Shown piece after piece: positions 12,159 through 23,560 of a DNA stretch of 64,000 nucleotides. Under the pieces are notes generated by a model. It made no database searches. It worked only from the letters and a program-made list of their open reading frames with translations, and was not told where the DNA came from. How positions within the stretch are numbered: position 1 is the first letter of the stretch; each line of letters starts with the position of its first letter. Origin of the DNA: Liopterus haemorrhoidalis (taxonomy: Eukaryota > Arthropoda > Insecta > Coleoptera > Dytiscidae); NCBI GenBank assembly GCA_963971575.1, contig OZ020619.1, positions 28,958,800 through 29,022,799 of the forward strand. Reading direction: 5' to 3'. The translations under genes and the position numbers were made by a program.

Positions 12159-12299
12159 TATATTTAAAATATTAATTATTATTTTTATGAAAAAAGTGCC
12201 ACAAAATTTGTACCATACATGGAATATTATGATTCTACACTATGTTACAAAAGAAAATGATTCCCTATTATTTGCTCGTCAATTGCTAGGTGTTCTTCA

Positions 12300-12485
12300 T
12301 TAGGGATTAAAAGCAGTTGCCCTCGAATTTTTGAAAGAAAAGGTCGTATCTTCTAGTTGTCCTTTCTCAATAAAATCAGAATTATCGTTGAAGTGCAAAT
12401 TCCGCTTGATATCCTCAAATCTATCGCAGCCCATTACTTGAGATACTGCAGGATCCATTGCTGTGTATGTGGCATATATGAACAT
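12300..12485 (-). pseudogene. piggyBac transposase fragment
   Basis: The peptide includes DPAVSQVMGCDRFEDIKRNL followed by HFNDNS. This is the conserved early part of the piggyBac transposase domain (RF-x2-I-x3-L-HF-ND). The frame ends after about 60 residues. The catalytic aspartates lie downstream in the family and are missing here. The same fragment appears on the plus strand at about 61503-61636 in the second copy. Confidence 0.85.
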
Positions 12486-12979
12486 TCATGACGCAACGTT
12501 CTGATTCAGTTTTAAAAGTAAAATAAAAAATAAAAATCGGAATGTGCCATATATGGCACACTATGCGGTAAAGGGTTAACATTATATATACTTAACAGTA
12601 TATATTAACAAAATATATACAAAATGATTGTTTAAAATAATGAAACAATTATTTCCTGTTCTACTTGAAATTAAAATATCGAACTTATAATATACGTTCC
12701 AGCAAAAAATTATTTAACAAAATCCGAACGAAGTTCGGGTACTCCAACTAGTTCAAAATAAAACGTTTTAAGCTTAACCTCTCCCGCCCAAGTGTTAAAA
12801 CAGAAATACGAGGGGAAATGCAGTTTACGAAAATGTGGCAACGTAGGAATGGACCACCAACCAGTCAAAGCCAAATGTATCAACTGAGTAATGCTTTCAT
12901 GTTAATTACATTAGATTCTAACATTGACAAGTAAATTAATCAAGTATGACGTCGTTTAATAGTTATCTTGAACAGACTT

Positions 12980-13571
12980 TATCACTGTTCTGCTTATAGA
13001 TTGAAAACCTATTTATAATAAACTGACAATATACTCCATTCATACATCTTTATGCTTATTCAACGCACGTGTGCTATGGATCTATTATAAATGAGGCTTG
13101 AGATTAAACGAAATCCTTGAAAAAGAGTGTCAGATAAAATGTAACACCCTTCGACTTCAACAGGAAATTTAGAATACAAATTCATCTTATTTCGCAGTCG
13201 ATATGTTTATAAATAATATACGTAAAATGCCAAATAAGTTTACTTTACACCCATATCCTCTCTTCCTTACGACAAGATCCTTCCTGTTTTTCATTTTTTA
13301 AAATCCCTCGGGTGCAATCTGGTTATCTTAAACCACCCTCTGAATGTCGTGTGCTTTCAGCTAACAGGATCCAGATGCTACATTGCACATGCCTCGTTTG
13401 TTTTGATTGGGTTTGCCAGGGATTCATTGTTCACATCACTGCTAAACACTTGCCTCATCTGTTAGTCTGGTAATTTGAAACTATGGGCGTAAGAATATAT
13501 TTTAAATAGGCGTTTTAGATAAATTTGAGTGCTGTTAAGTGGAGTATACGTTTATTATTAGCCCACAAACG
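12980..13571. other. unassigned sequence
   Basis: No element end, coding motif or repeat was recognised. Confidence 0.45.
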
Positions 13572-13579
13572 TTCTATAT

Positions 13580-14061
13580 CAGTGTTTCTCAACCGGTGGT
13601 CCGCGGAGTAATGGTGGTTCTTAGCAAACAATTTGTGGTCCGCGAAAGGCATATAAATTATTATTTTTTTTATGATCTTTTGTCAATTTTCTGTGATTTC
13701 TGTTCATTTTTCAGTGATTTTTTTTATTACTGAGATATTATATAGATGTACAGTACATATACCAGCGATTCCCAAACTGTGTGCCGCGACACACTGGGGC
13801 GCCTTGGCTGGGTTACAGGGGCGCCGCGAAAACGTTTCAATATTCCTCCAACTGCGTTAGTTAGACCAATTGTTTGACTTGGGGTGCCGCGGAAAAATTC
13901 TGATACATTAAGGGCGCCGGGAACCGAAATAGTTTGGGTGAAATAGTTAACCTCTGACAAATACAATAAATTTGTTTAATAGCACATTTATTTTTTGTGG
14001 CCCGCGGTAGAAAATTAAATATTTGAATGGTCCGTGGCACGTTTTCGGTTGAGAAACGCTG
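13580..14061. mobile_element. hAT-type element with a second hAT-like insert
   Basis: The ends CAGTGTTTCTCAACCGG and GGTTGAGAAACGCTG are flanked by TTCTATAT (13572-13579) and TTCTATAG (14062-14069), a 7 of 8 match. Inside, about 13764-13948, a second sequence begins CAGCGATTCCCAAACTGTG and ends near AATAGTTTGGGTGAAATAG with GCGCCGCG tracts. It looks like a nested hAT remnant but its duplication is not clear. Confidence 0.82.
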
Positions 14062-14232
14062 TTCTATAGTTGTCTCACTGAAGCAAGGTGCTAGCTACTA
14101 GCGCACTGCTATTATACTGCGCATATATGTGTTCATGATACTCCCCCGTGGAACATAGAGCCTCTACAGTAAGTCATCGAGTAAGAATAAAATTTATTGG
14201 ATTGCTTTCGTAATAGAGATCTAATTGATTTT

Positions 14233-14390
14233 AGGGTTTTGTAGGTATGACTACCAAAAAACCCTTATAACTTCACTCATGTGTCTGTCTGTCTGTACAG
14301 TAGAAATTATAACCTAATTGCTGAACATAGCAAGATAAAATTTGGCATGCTTATACAACTCTTTGCCCCACATATAGGAAAAATATACTT
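14233..14390 (+). mobile_element. Family A fragment, 5' end only
   Basis: It begins AGGGTTTTGTAGGTATGAC, has a very short (TCTG)3 tract near 14283-14295, and continues into the conserved GGCATGCTTATACAACTC block. It then breaks off into a tandem repeat. Confidence 0.8.
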
Positions 14391-14690
14391 TTTTGGCACC
14401 CTATACCTTTTTGGCACTTCCCTTTACTAGAAACCTGAAGTGCCGCCCAGTAAAAAAGTATTTTTTTTCCCTAAATTTTTTTGCCCCCCCCTTGCTAGAA
14501 GCCTGAAGTGCCGCCCAGTAAAAAAAGTAGTTTTCTACTAAATTACCTTTTTGGTGCCCCCCTCATCCTTTACTAGAAGCCTGAATTGCCACCCAGTAAA
14601 AAAAGGTAGTTTTGTCTAAATTTCCTTGCATGGCGCCCCCTTTTAATAGAACCATGAAGTGCCGGTCAGTAAATAAAAATAGTTTTTGCT
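14391..14690 (+). repeat. ~72-bp tandem repeat, about four units
   Basis: Units share CTAGAAGCCTGAAGTGCC followed by GCCCAGTAAAAAA, a T-rich stretch and a GGCGCCCCC-like tract. Copies start near 14421, 14491, 14571 and 14645. The units are diverged and vary in length. A GCGCCCC-rich stretch to about 14845 looks like the end of a hAT-type element containing the array. Confidence 0.8.
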
Positions 14691-14845
14691 AGATTTAATT
14701 AAAGATCACAATACTTATTACAAAAATAAATATTTTTTTAATGAAAGCTATTTTGATATTGTAATTCGACTCGGCGCCCCTTGATCGTAGCGCCCCGATG
14801 CGGTGCATCGCCTGCCTACCGTCTTGAGCTGCCCCTGAGTCCAGG

Positions 14846-15118
14846 CCTACTGTTTCCAGGTTTCATGACCATGTTTTCAATCTGTGTACATTAAGGAGTA
14901 ATATAGTCAGTATTACATCCATTTTTTAGCGTAGACAGGAAGGCACCTACAGATTATAGCTTGTTTCGAAAGGCTAAGCAGAACCAGCAATTTGTATAAA
15001 TATTTTTACACAAATTATTTGACATAATCTGGAATGAAACTGACGTCCGTGCCCTTGCTTAGCGGGCAAATAGCAGGTAAAAACGATTTAACGTTTGCAG
15101 GCTGTAGGCTTCTTACAA
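14846..15118. other. unassigned sequence
   Basis: Nothing recognised. No motif stood out beyond AT-rich DNA. Confidence 0.4.
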
Positions 15119-15178
15119 GTCTTAAATATGTACAAAACCCTGAAATGTGTGAAAATTCACATTTCACATTAATTTTTG
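15119..15178 (+). mobile_element. Family A solo 3' end
   Basis: It contains the ACAAAACCCT motif, the palindrome GTGTGAAAATTCACA and the T-rich terminus, without the rest of the element. Similar isolated ends occur at 47405-47455, 48700-48770 (reverse) and 52815-52872. Confidence 0.65.
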
Positions 15179-15189
15179 TTTCTTACTTA

Positions 15190-15338
15190 TGCCGGTATTC
15201 ATAAACGTTCATTACTGTATCTGTATAACGCTTCGTTACATCAAAACGGAGTGTTTCTATAGAAATTTTCTATAGAAATATAGAATATTTGATTTCAATA
15301 ACGAAGCATTATAACAGAAACGTTTATGAATAAGGGCA
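15190..15338. mobile_element. PIF/Harbinger-type MITE
   Basis: The 149-bp element has ends TGCCGGTATTCATAAACG and CGTTTATGAATAAGGGCA. Further pairing is seen between TAACGCTTCGTTA and TAACGAAGCATTA. TTA flanks both sides (15187-15189, 15339-15341), as expected for this superfamily. Confidence 0.85.
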
Positions 15339-15341
15339 TTA

Positions 15342-16133
15342 AAGTGATAATGATGATAATAGAAACATCGATGTCATGGCCAGGATTCAAACTTGGGATC
15401 TTTCGCATGGGAAAAAATAACCTCTGTACTACCGTGAATGGTAAAACCGTTATATGCGTACAAAATTATTGTACCAAAATGAACAGTTTTAATTTGTAAC
15501 GAAAATCTTTATTAAAATCTTCAGTTTTATGGTCATAAAATTGAAAGTTTTAATCAAAGCAAAATCTTATGCATGACTTCACAAAAATCAAAAAAAAACA
15601 ACATTTTCTCACTGTTGAGAACTTCATAACCGTGAGAGCAGAAGAGTATGTAAATTCTGATTAGAATCATGTTAATTACAATGCACTTAACATTCATAAA
15701 AGAAAAACAACATCGACGTTCTCTAGTGTTGATAATGTGAACTAAGAAACCCAATGCATCGGAAACCAAACATGTTAGATTGGAGTTTTGTTTGATTAAT
15801 TATCGATTTTTTTATAGGATGGTCTGACAAATACTAATTAAAATTATGTTTAAAATGTAAACCCATTTCAACCGAAAATGGCATTTTTTTGCAAGTTATT
15901 AATTGACAAAGTTTTGACAGTATATCGCAATTTTCATTTATACCGCATGTCAAACATTTTTGACAAAAAAAAAATATTACACGACAGGAAATTGATGCAA
16001 CCGTGGAAAGTGAACGGTGGCCAATTTTTCATTATGTCTGTGGTGGACATTGAAGGGGGTGGGGGGGGGGGATGAATGTAGAAGAAATAAACTTATCTTC
16101 TATAATATAGAAGATATGTTTATTAATATAGAA
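15342..16133. other. unassigned AT-rich sequence
   Basis: No domain or terminal repeat was recognised. A poly-G tract lies at about 16056-16071. Confidence 0.45.
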
Positions 16134-16840
16134 TCTATATTAATAAAATTGGAGGCTGTATCTGTTCTTTTTATTTTTTCGGCCTCGTATTTGGTATCTA
16201 CACGTTTCAAGGAGACATCCGCAGAAAAACAGTTTCTGTCTGTTTGTCCGAGATTCACGCAAAAACGGCTGGAAATATTTTAACGAAATTTAGTATAATA
16301 GAATAGAATATAATTAGGATTCAACCACAAGGCCTTTGAAGTCGCCCGCAAAGCTGACTTGAACATTGACAAATCTAAGTGATAAATTCAGAACGTACTT
16401 AGAAAATTGATGTGAAGTGTGAATTTTCACACATTTCAGGGTTTTGCAGGTATTTAGTAAGTGAATGATGATTATTTGGAATGCCAAAACAAATTTTATG
16501 TCAAAATATTTTTTTATGAATTTTAATTCGAATGCCTATTACCATTATTTAAGTTTCTAAAGATGTGCAGTATTTTTTTTTTATATATCAAGGTTCATTA
16601 AGATTTTGAAAATTGCGCCTATGGCTTCCATTGGTTGTTTTTAGTCATAGCTCCTCCCCTTAGATTTCGTGTACATTCAAATATAGAATTAAATTATAAT
16701 TTCAACAATTTCCACTGGTTATTAAATTTACGCTTTTAAAAATTAAATGCAACAATTGCCAAAATATAACTAGAATTTTGAAAAAATAATTTAAACAATA
16801 TAAAAATGCAAAAAAAAAAAATAAAAATAATATTGTCTCC

Positions 16841-16905
16841 TCTCGTAGGATTCGAACTCATTTTCTTGGGCAGATGCCAGCATCTTAGCCACTGCACCAA
16901 GATAC
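16841..16905 (-). other. tRNA-like block inside family A copy 2
   Basis: On the minus strand GTGCAGTGGCTAAGATGCTGG fits a Pol III A box and GAGTTCGAATCC is a good B box, with T-rich sequence downstream. It is the best preserved of the three blocks. It is not a complete tRNA: the arms do not pair fully. Confidence 0.6.
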
Positions 16906-17386
16906 ACGTTACTGTTTAGCGTGTTATATAAGTATAAGTTTTCAACATTATTAGCAAAAAAATACAAAAAATGCTTTTTGTTTCCAAAAACATAATCTGA
17001 TCAAAAATTCCTGTTGTACTATTCCGGTTCACAATAATGTACATTACTTAGAATTTTTTCAGATTTTTAGTTTAAACCATCTGGGATACCAGGTGTGGGA
17101 CAAAATTTTTTTTGTACAATTTGGCAAAAATAGCTTCAAAATAATTTATTTTGCAAAAATAAAAATTTGATCGTTAATCCACGTACCAAGGGATTTCATT
17201 TGATACCCTATTCAGAATTTAAAAAAAATATTTTTTTTTCGATAAGCACATATTTGTTTATATTTTTAGGGGGATATGTTTTTTAGATGTTTTAGTATTT
17301 TTCCTATGTGCGGGTCAAAGAGTTGTAGAAGTATGCCAAATTTCAACTCTCTAGGTTTAGCCGTTTGGCTAGAATTTTTACCAAAA

Positions 17387-17520
<134 letters not shown>

Positions 17521-18853
17521 GACAAAATGACGGTATAAGGGTTTTTTGGTCACACCTACAAAACCCTAATAAAAAAAGAATAAAAAATAGTAAAAATCCA
17601 AAATTATTCTCTGCAATTAGTAGATTTTTTAAAAATATTTTCAATAGCAACTTATTTCTACAGAAAACACAGCTAAAAAGAATTATTTCAGTTAATATTA
17701 AATGCGATGTACATTTAAAATCAATGACTTCAAATGTGAGCTTCTGGAAATTAATAAGCAGGGATAAATATCCAAATATTTGGAGAGTTGCTACATATTT
17801 CAATGCCTTTTTTATGCGAATCAGCATTTTCCTGCATGAATGCGGCAAAAACTAAACAGATCACAATTATCGGATCTACATTTGTAATCGTGTTTAAGTA
17901 ATTAGTTTAAATTCGTACGAGCCAAATTTTGGCAAACTTGTCGAAACTATCGAACATAAAGTGTCATCAAATTAAAAAAAATCCATTGTTTTTGATTTTT
18001 TGAAAAATTAGCTCCTAATTTATTTTAATAAAATTGTAAAACAATATTTTCTTTTTTCCCCTATATTTTCTTAATTTTTTTAAAATTCAGCACCAGTTAA
18101 AAGTTAACACTAGTAACACTAGTAAACAGTTATTTTTATGTAATTTAATAGCAGTCATAGTGAAATGTCTTCGTCATCAGTTCGTATCTTCCAAAAAAAA
18201 AAAAAAACCTCGATTTGTGTGTACCTAAAAAATCCTTAAAAATAACACCAATTCGTAAGTACCTTCTAAAAAAACGTAGTCGCCCGCGGGAACACCTTCA
18301 CCAAAAAAGTCGCCCCCAACGTCTAAGTTTGGCCAGCCCTGCTATAAAGTATTTAAAAATTTTCATTCAAAAGGATTGTTTCGGGATCAAAACAACTAAA
18401 AATCTTAAAATATCTCCCTTATTGACTTAACATAAAAATCTGTATAACAAAAATTGTTATATAATAAGAAACAAAATATTATCGAGTTATAGGGGGGGGG
18501 GGGGGGAGACCAAAACTAAAATATAGAAATGTTTACCTTATTTATTCACTTTTCATCAAAACTGAATGTAAGAAAATTTATAGATACGAAAAGAAATTTC
18601 TTTTATGTTCAATAAGATGGAAAATTTAATATAATATATTTAACTACAATTATTAACAAAAGCCGTACGAAGTACGGGCATGTCAGAAGGTTTTTTTAAT
18701 AAATAGAAAAATAGCACATCAGAATATGTACTCAGCACGACAAATTACGTCATTTTAGAGACAAAAGATTTCACGATAAATTAGGATCCTTACAGAACAG
18801 ATATATAAATTTAAAAAAAGTAATAATTATTCTCTAAGGATGAAGCTTTCTTA

Positions 18854-20339
18854 TGGGTCTATTCTGTATGAGTTTTCTACCGCTGTAAGCGCTATAACTT
18901 TGTAAAATACAGCGCTGTAAGGAAAGTACTATTCTGTATTGAGAACTGACACGCTCGGATACGCAGTCTGGTGTTGAAATATTGTACTACGCGACTGTAG
19001 TACTGTTTGAAATTATTACATATGTTCTGGTGTTGATTTTTTGTTAGAACGTCCATAGATACATTTTCATAAAATAAAAATGTACTGTGCTTAAATTAAC
19101 CTGTTCCCTGTTAAAATATTGACAGCTGAATACTAGACAATTCAGCCATTTTGCCATGAATTACAGCGCCGCCAACGGTAATGTCACTTCTCAATTGACA
19201 CGCGTTGCTCTGTAAACTCTACACCGATGTAAAATATCACTGTAACGTTACGGCGATATTTTTCTGGCCGTAAGTCAGTTACAGTACTGTATAGAAGTCA
19301 AGTTGTATATGTTCGTATTGTTCGTGTCACCTAAAAAAAAATTAATGATCCAAATTTCGCCATATTTCTAATGCAACTACTACAAGAGAATCATAACAGG
19401 TAATTATGCTTAAAATATCACGTTACAACCACACATAAACTTTTTTTTATGCATACATGTTTTCATTTATATATTTTTATATACAGGTTTTAGAAACACT
19501 GTATTTTTTAAGTAATGGATCCTATCCGGCTACTACAGGGGCTCACAATTTCACTTCTTTGAGCCAGCCTATGGTTAGTAGATCGATAATAGAAATTTGT
19601 TATCTGATAACAACACATCTAATGTCAATTCATATAAAGTTCACCACTACGAGGGAAGAAAACCGTGGAGTGAAAAAGGGTAAGTTTTGCATAATATAGC
19701 AACAAAAGCAAGAATACCTAACTATGCTGAGATTGATGATGATGAGCTTGAACCTGTAAATAATGAAGATCCTGAACCTGAAAATAATGAAAATCCTGAA
19801 CCTGAAAATAATGAAGATCCTGTACCAAATCGTAAAATATTTGAAAAGTATTTAAAATTTTCAAAAACTGATTTAAAACTTTTTTTAACAGCTAATCAAC
19901 ATATGTATTTGGGAAAGCAGATTAATATTTTATATGTTCAGCAGTCCATTGTATAATTTGATGTAAAAAATATGTTTATATGGAATAAAGATACATAAGA
20001 TGCAAAGAGCAACTTTTATTTTTATAAACAAATTATAACAATAATTAATAAAAATTACAAACGTAAAAAACATGAGTATATGTGTATATACAAATATGAT
20101 ATACAATTACCGATCGATGACATTGATCTATACCTCAAATTTTGAGGTTAGAAATAAACATAGTGAAGTTAGCTACAATGTAAGCAAAGTTTAAATCGAC
20201 CGAAATTACAGAATGTGTTACAGAATAGCTAATGCTCCATATTTACAGAGCCGCCGTAACTTGGCACTTTACAGTGCTAAGCTCACTACAGCGCTATAGT
20301 GATACAGTACTGTAAACATTTTTTTACAGAATAGACCCA
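18854..20339 (+). mobile_element. PIF/Harbinger element, internally deleted
   Basis: The ends TGGGTCTATTCTGTA and TACAGAATAGACCCA are perfect 15-bp inverted repeats, flanked by TTA at 18851-18853 and 20340-20342. At 1.49 kb it is roughly half the usual autonomous size. Subterminal sequence on both sides is rich in CAGCGCTGTA/AGCGCTGTAG motifs, perhaps binding sites. It carries N- and C-terminal fragments of a HARBI1-like nuclease. Confidence 0.93.
19457..19956 (+). pseudogene. HARBI1-like nuclease, core deleted
   Basis: The frame 19457-19699 contains VLETLYFLSNGSYPATTGAH then SLSQPMVSRSIIEIC, the helical N-terminal region of Harbinger nucleases. At about 19687 it meets HNIATKARIPNYAEIDDDEL, the region just after the last catalytic residue. 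An acidic tail follows with three 8-residue repeats of the type NNEDPEPE. The DDE catalytic core between the two is missing. GTAAGT at 19680-19685 could be an old splice donor. Confidence 0.82.
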
Positions 20340-20342
20340 TTA

Positions 20343-21543
20343 GCCTCATTAACGCTAGACAGGAGCACACATTTCTGGTTTCAATCATCAAAATGTAGGC
20401 GCGCACCTAAGTGTTATCGGGTCCAGGCCTCCCCCAGGACCGGAAAAACATACTTATTTAATAAAAACTAAATTACAAAGCAGCTGAAAATGAAAATGAC
20501 TTTATTCTATTAATCAAATTAAGATTAAAATTACATGAATGTATAAGCCCCTCTTCTATATTATCTTAAGGATATTTTTTCGTAATAAACCTCCCACATA
20601 CCATTTTTCTGTGTCCGTCTCTGCCCAAATGCAATATAATAATTTTTTGAGTTTTTCAACATGATAGGTACATAACCTTTCTTTCTATATGACGTTAGTT
20701 CGGCTAGACGGGTTCATAGATGGCGTAGAATTTGTCGTTCACCTGCATATTCTGTCAATCAACTACATATTTTGTCGTTACTGGAATAATCTGTCGCACA
20801 TTATTATTTTTTTTTTCTGTCATTCTTAAAATGCTGTCTGTTAATAAATCTTAATTTAACGGGCCGAATAATGTAACCCGTTTCATTTCAAATGTTTGTT
20901 TTATATACCTGGTCAGAAGATTAATAGAAGGAAGGAGAAAGCTACGGAAAAATTGAAGGGGTAATTTACAAAAGGACTAAAATGAGTCTAATGCTGAAGG
21001 AAACAAACTCAAGCAGAAGAAGAAAGAAAGAAGAAATTAGATATTTATTAAAACACCTTCAAGCGTCCCTTCTCGTTACACAAAAAGAAACAACGTAGAT
21101 AGATTTCTATCTTTAGAACAATTTCTTAATTACTATCTAATAAATTTATTTATAATTATTGTGTCTCTACAAACAGGAAGTATATTCAATTACTTTCCTG
21201 ATTAAAACATAATTCTGTAATTCTATATTTATCATAGAAACCTACATATCCAAATGCATTTTAGATGTCTGGTATCATTAATGGAACACCACTAGCTGTC
21301 TAGTCTGACTTTCCGATAAATTTCACAGGTAGCTGACATTTCAAATGTAAATAGGAAATTTCCTATCTGAAATACTGAAGTTAACATACACTGAGGTATA
21401 TATTTCAGTAAATAGGGTGACAGAAATAAACTGGAGGGTTGTTTAATTTTGAGTTGAAAATTTAACGATTTCCATATGTGTTTATTTTGTTATTGCTTGT
21501 ATAATTTCTTTTCACACTTATAAATGGTTTCTTGATACAAACA
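20343..21543. other. unassigned sequence
   Basis: No element ends or domains were recognised over 1.2 kb. A purine-rich GAAGAAAGAAAG tract lies at about 21020. Confidence 0.45.
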
Positions 21544-21619
21544 CAGTGGTGTAGTGCTAAATGAAAAAGTGCGGAAGCTCTACCCCACTCACGTCAGGAA
21601 GTTCAAAATAAGTCGTAGG

Positions 21620-22839
21620 CAGTACTGGCTGGGTGACCAGGTCTCAGGGTTTCAACATCGTTTCTTCGGACTCCGAGTTTTGTTATAAAAACTCCGGGTT
21701 ACGCTAATTTTATCTAAAATTAATGTAAATGGTTTATAGCAATGAAAATAACATAGTTACGTTTCATATAATCATAGCAAATCTCGCGCGCAATGCTAGC
21801 GCATATCGAATTCTTTCTATTTCCGATCACGCCAACGGTTAAAGCCGATTAGCTGGATATATAGAGCCTGCAGCAGTTGCTGACTGTTTGACTGTTCTGT
21901 GTCGCCAACTGTTGCACTCGGACTATCAACCGTCAACTGGTAGTGCGAGTCAGACAGTAGCGGGTAACGTTTAACGGTCGATGGATGTTGTTAATATTTT
22001 AGGAAATAAAAGCAAAATTGAATAAAATATATATGACTTGTCAGAAATTTGATAACCTATCAAAAGATGAGCAGAAAGAGTTACTGAAATATTGTCAGAC
22101 CAATAAGAAAAATAATTTCTAAGTTAATTCCGCTGTTTCATTTTATTTATATGTTATTATTATAAGCATTTTGACTAATTATATCACTAATGTCAATTTA
22201 AATATTTTTTATATATGTATGTATACATAAATGTATTTTTTTGTTTTGTCTGTATTGATTGGTATAATAAACCAGTGGCGAAGGGAGACCTCCGCTAGAC
22301 TTGCCCTCCCATAAAAAAAATAATAATAAAAAAAATACATCATTTTTTTTTTTAATTTAAAAAAAGATTTAGGTAAATATTTAAAAATACATCAACTTAT
22401 GTCCAATACAATTTTTTGTCCAAGGCTTGGTTTACTAGTTACGATTTTTTTTAAATTTTAATGTTTAATAACTTCCGTTTCCGGTTTCGGATTTTAATAA
22501 AAAACAATAGGGTTCTTCCCAGTTATTAGGAGAATTTTTTAGTACCAGAAGGAACGAACGAACTCTTTAAGTTAAACCGTTCTTGAGTTATCATGTATAC
22601 ACACACACAGACACACACACACATACTGACGGCACTTCGAAAATAGGTTTTTTGGATTCCCTGGACCATGAAACGTGGTCATCAGTCAAAATCTCGACAT
22701 CGAAAATTTTCGCGATTACAATACTTGCCCCTTACATATCAAGGTCGGGCAAGTAAAAACCTGTATTACCGATTTTATTTTTTTTATTTTTCCATTTTCA
22801 GGGTTTTCCTAAACTGATATCTGGTCACCCTGAGTATTG
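21620..22839. mobile_element. hAT-type element nested in the 21544 hAT
   Basis: The ends CAGTACTGGCTGGGTGACC and GGTCACCCTGAGTATTG are flanked by perfect octamers GTCGTAGG (21612-21619 and 22840-22847). Joining the flanks restores the host element. A short frame near 22032-22120 (MTCQKFDNLSKDEQKELLKY) is unassigned. Family C (22272-22760) is nested inside. Confidence 0.9.
22272..22760 (-). mobile_element. Family C element (HINE-like) with (CA)n
   Basis: On the minus strand it starts TTTTTACTTGCCCGACC. It then has a conserved-type block ending in an AATCGCGAAAATTTTCGA palindrome region, a (TG)n microsatellite at about 22600-22625, and a body. It ends GGGCAAGTCTAGCGGAGG...CACTGG followed by T. 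ACTTGCCC and GGGCAAGT form the inverted pair, and the 3' CTGG fits the CTRR rule. The layout and partial sequence match family B, as a diverged relative. Confidence 0.5.
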
Positions 22840-22984
22840 GTCGTAGGAATGTTTCAATGCAAAATTCGATAATGCTGGGTACTTTATTATTGAACCAACT
22901 GCAAATGTGGAAATGCACAAAAACCCTTTTTTTAATTATTTAATCATAAAATATAGAAAAAACAAAGAATAAATCAATTTATCC

Positions 22985-23560
22985 AAATGTAATCTTATTA
23001 ATTTTTAGTTATAAAAGCTTCCAGATGACATTCTTCTCAACTTCTTGAACTTTGCATAAACGTGTTTGTGTATGTAGATGAACGATGGTTTTTGATCCAC
23101 TATTGCACACAATTTTGTGGTTTCCAAATTTCAATTGGAGGACCATGCTGATTTATGAACATAAATTTGACACATGCTCTATTAATAATCGAGATCTAGC
23201 TTCAGTTATTATTAAATTCATACAGCTAAATCCTCTTTCGCATTCAGCAGAACTAAACGGTATTGACTTATAACACTGGAGTAATGGATTTAAATCTGAA
23301 ATAATGTTTCGCCCACTGTAATCAATGTTGTAATTATGTAAACACGCAATATATTATTCGGGAATTCCCCGGTTTCACGCGATAATAGTCATATGCGCGA
23401 ATTGCGCATTTCAATTTAAGAAGTAATTGAAGGAAAGATGGTTTTAGACGAGTGATATCGATTTTAAGCGATTCAGGATGTTTGATTTTTTTAAATACCT
23501 GGAGTAAAATCTCCGGGGGGGTGCTCCGCCTCAAATAAAAAGTACGGGAGCGGCGACCTC
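22985..23560 (-). pseudogene. hAT transposase C terminus, KIAA1586-like
   Basis: On the minus strand IPFSSAECERGFSCMNLII at about 23265-23210, then TEARSRLLIEHVSNL and, after a frame change, INQHGPPIEIWKP, form the hAT dimerisation domain found in KIAA1586-like proteins. A frame at 23334-23534 upstream, KPSFLQLLLKLKCAI, is probably part of the same protein. The rest of the transposase is absent. At least one frameshift and one stop make it non-functional. Confidence 0.75.

Larger units (their letters stand above)
11369..12575 (-). mobile_element. piggyBac non-autonomous element, copy 1
   Basis: TTAA flanks both sides (11365-11368 and 12576-12579). The ends CCCTTTACTGCATGAA and CACTATGCGGTAAAGGG form the inverted repeat. 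Without the nested family B element (11459-12158) it is about 507 bp. A related copy lies inverted at 61392-62671 and shows the uninterrupted sequence at the nested insertion point. A minus-strand transposase fragment is present. Confidence 0.92.
9355..12751 (+). mobile_element. Helitron, non-autonomous, interrupted by four insertions
   Basis: The 5' end is A followed by TCTATGTTAATAAAATT at 9355. The 3' end has a hairpin CCGAACGAAGTTCGGG (12724-12739), eight bases, then CTAG at 12748-12751 followed by T. These are the canonical Helitron features: 5' TC, a hairpin, CTRR, and insertion between A and T without duplication. The body includes a tract about TTCACGCAAAAACTGCTGGACATATTTT at 9484-9512, shared with 16134-18686 and with 62700-62790 in reverse. 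Inserted within it are hATs at 9683, 9956 and 10800 and a piggyBac at 11369. No Rep/helicase coding sequence is left. Confidence 0.85.
7772..12979. mobile_element. TA-flanked element with 34-bp inverted ends, heavily interrupted
   Basis: Just after a TA at 7770, the sequence AAGTCTGTTCAAGATAA continues to ATGACGTCA. The reverse complement of the same stretch ends at 12979 before a TA. Counting the TA, the two ends agree at 31 of 34 positions, 5.2 kb apart. The interior holds a hAT (8018-8795) and a Helitron (9355-12751) with its own insertions. Subtracting these leaves roughly 1 kb of original sequence. No transposase was recognised, so this is probably a MITE or deletion derivative of a TA-targeting (Tc1/mariner-like) family. 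Confidence 0.68.

Noticed and set aside
14391..14690. CRISPR-like array
   Set aside because: The units are diverged tandem copies with no regular repeat-spacer pattern, in a eukaryotic repeat context.
16841..16905. A functional tRNA gene
   Set aside because: A and B boxes are present but acceptor and anticodon arms do not pair properly, and the block is inside a repeated element.
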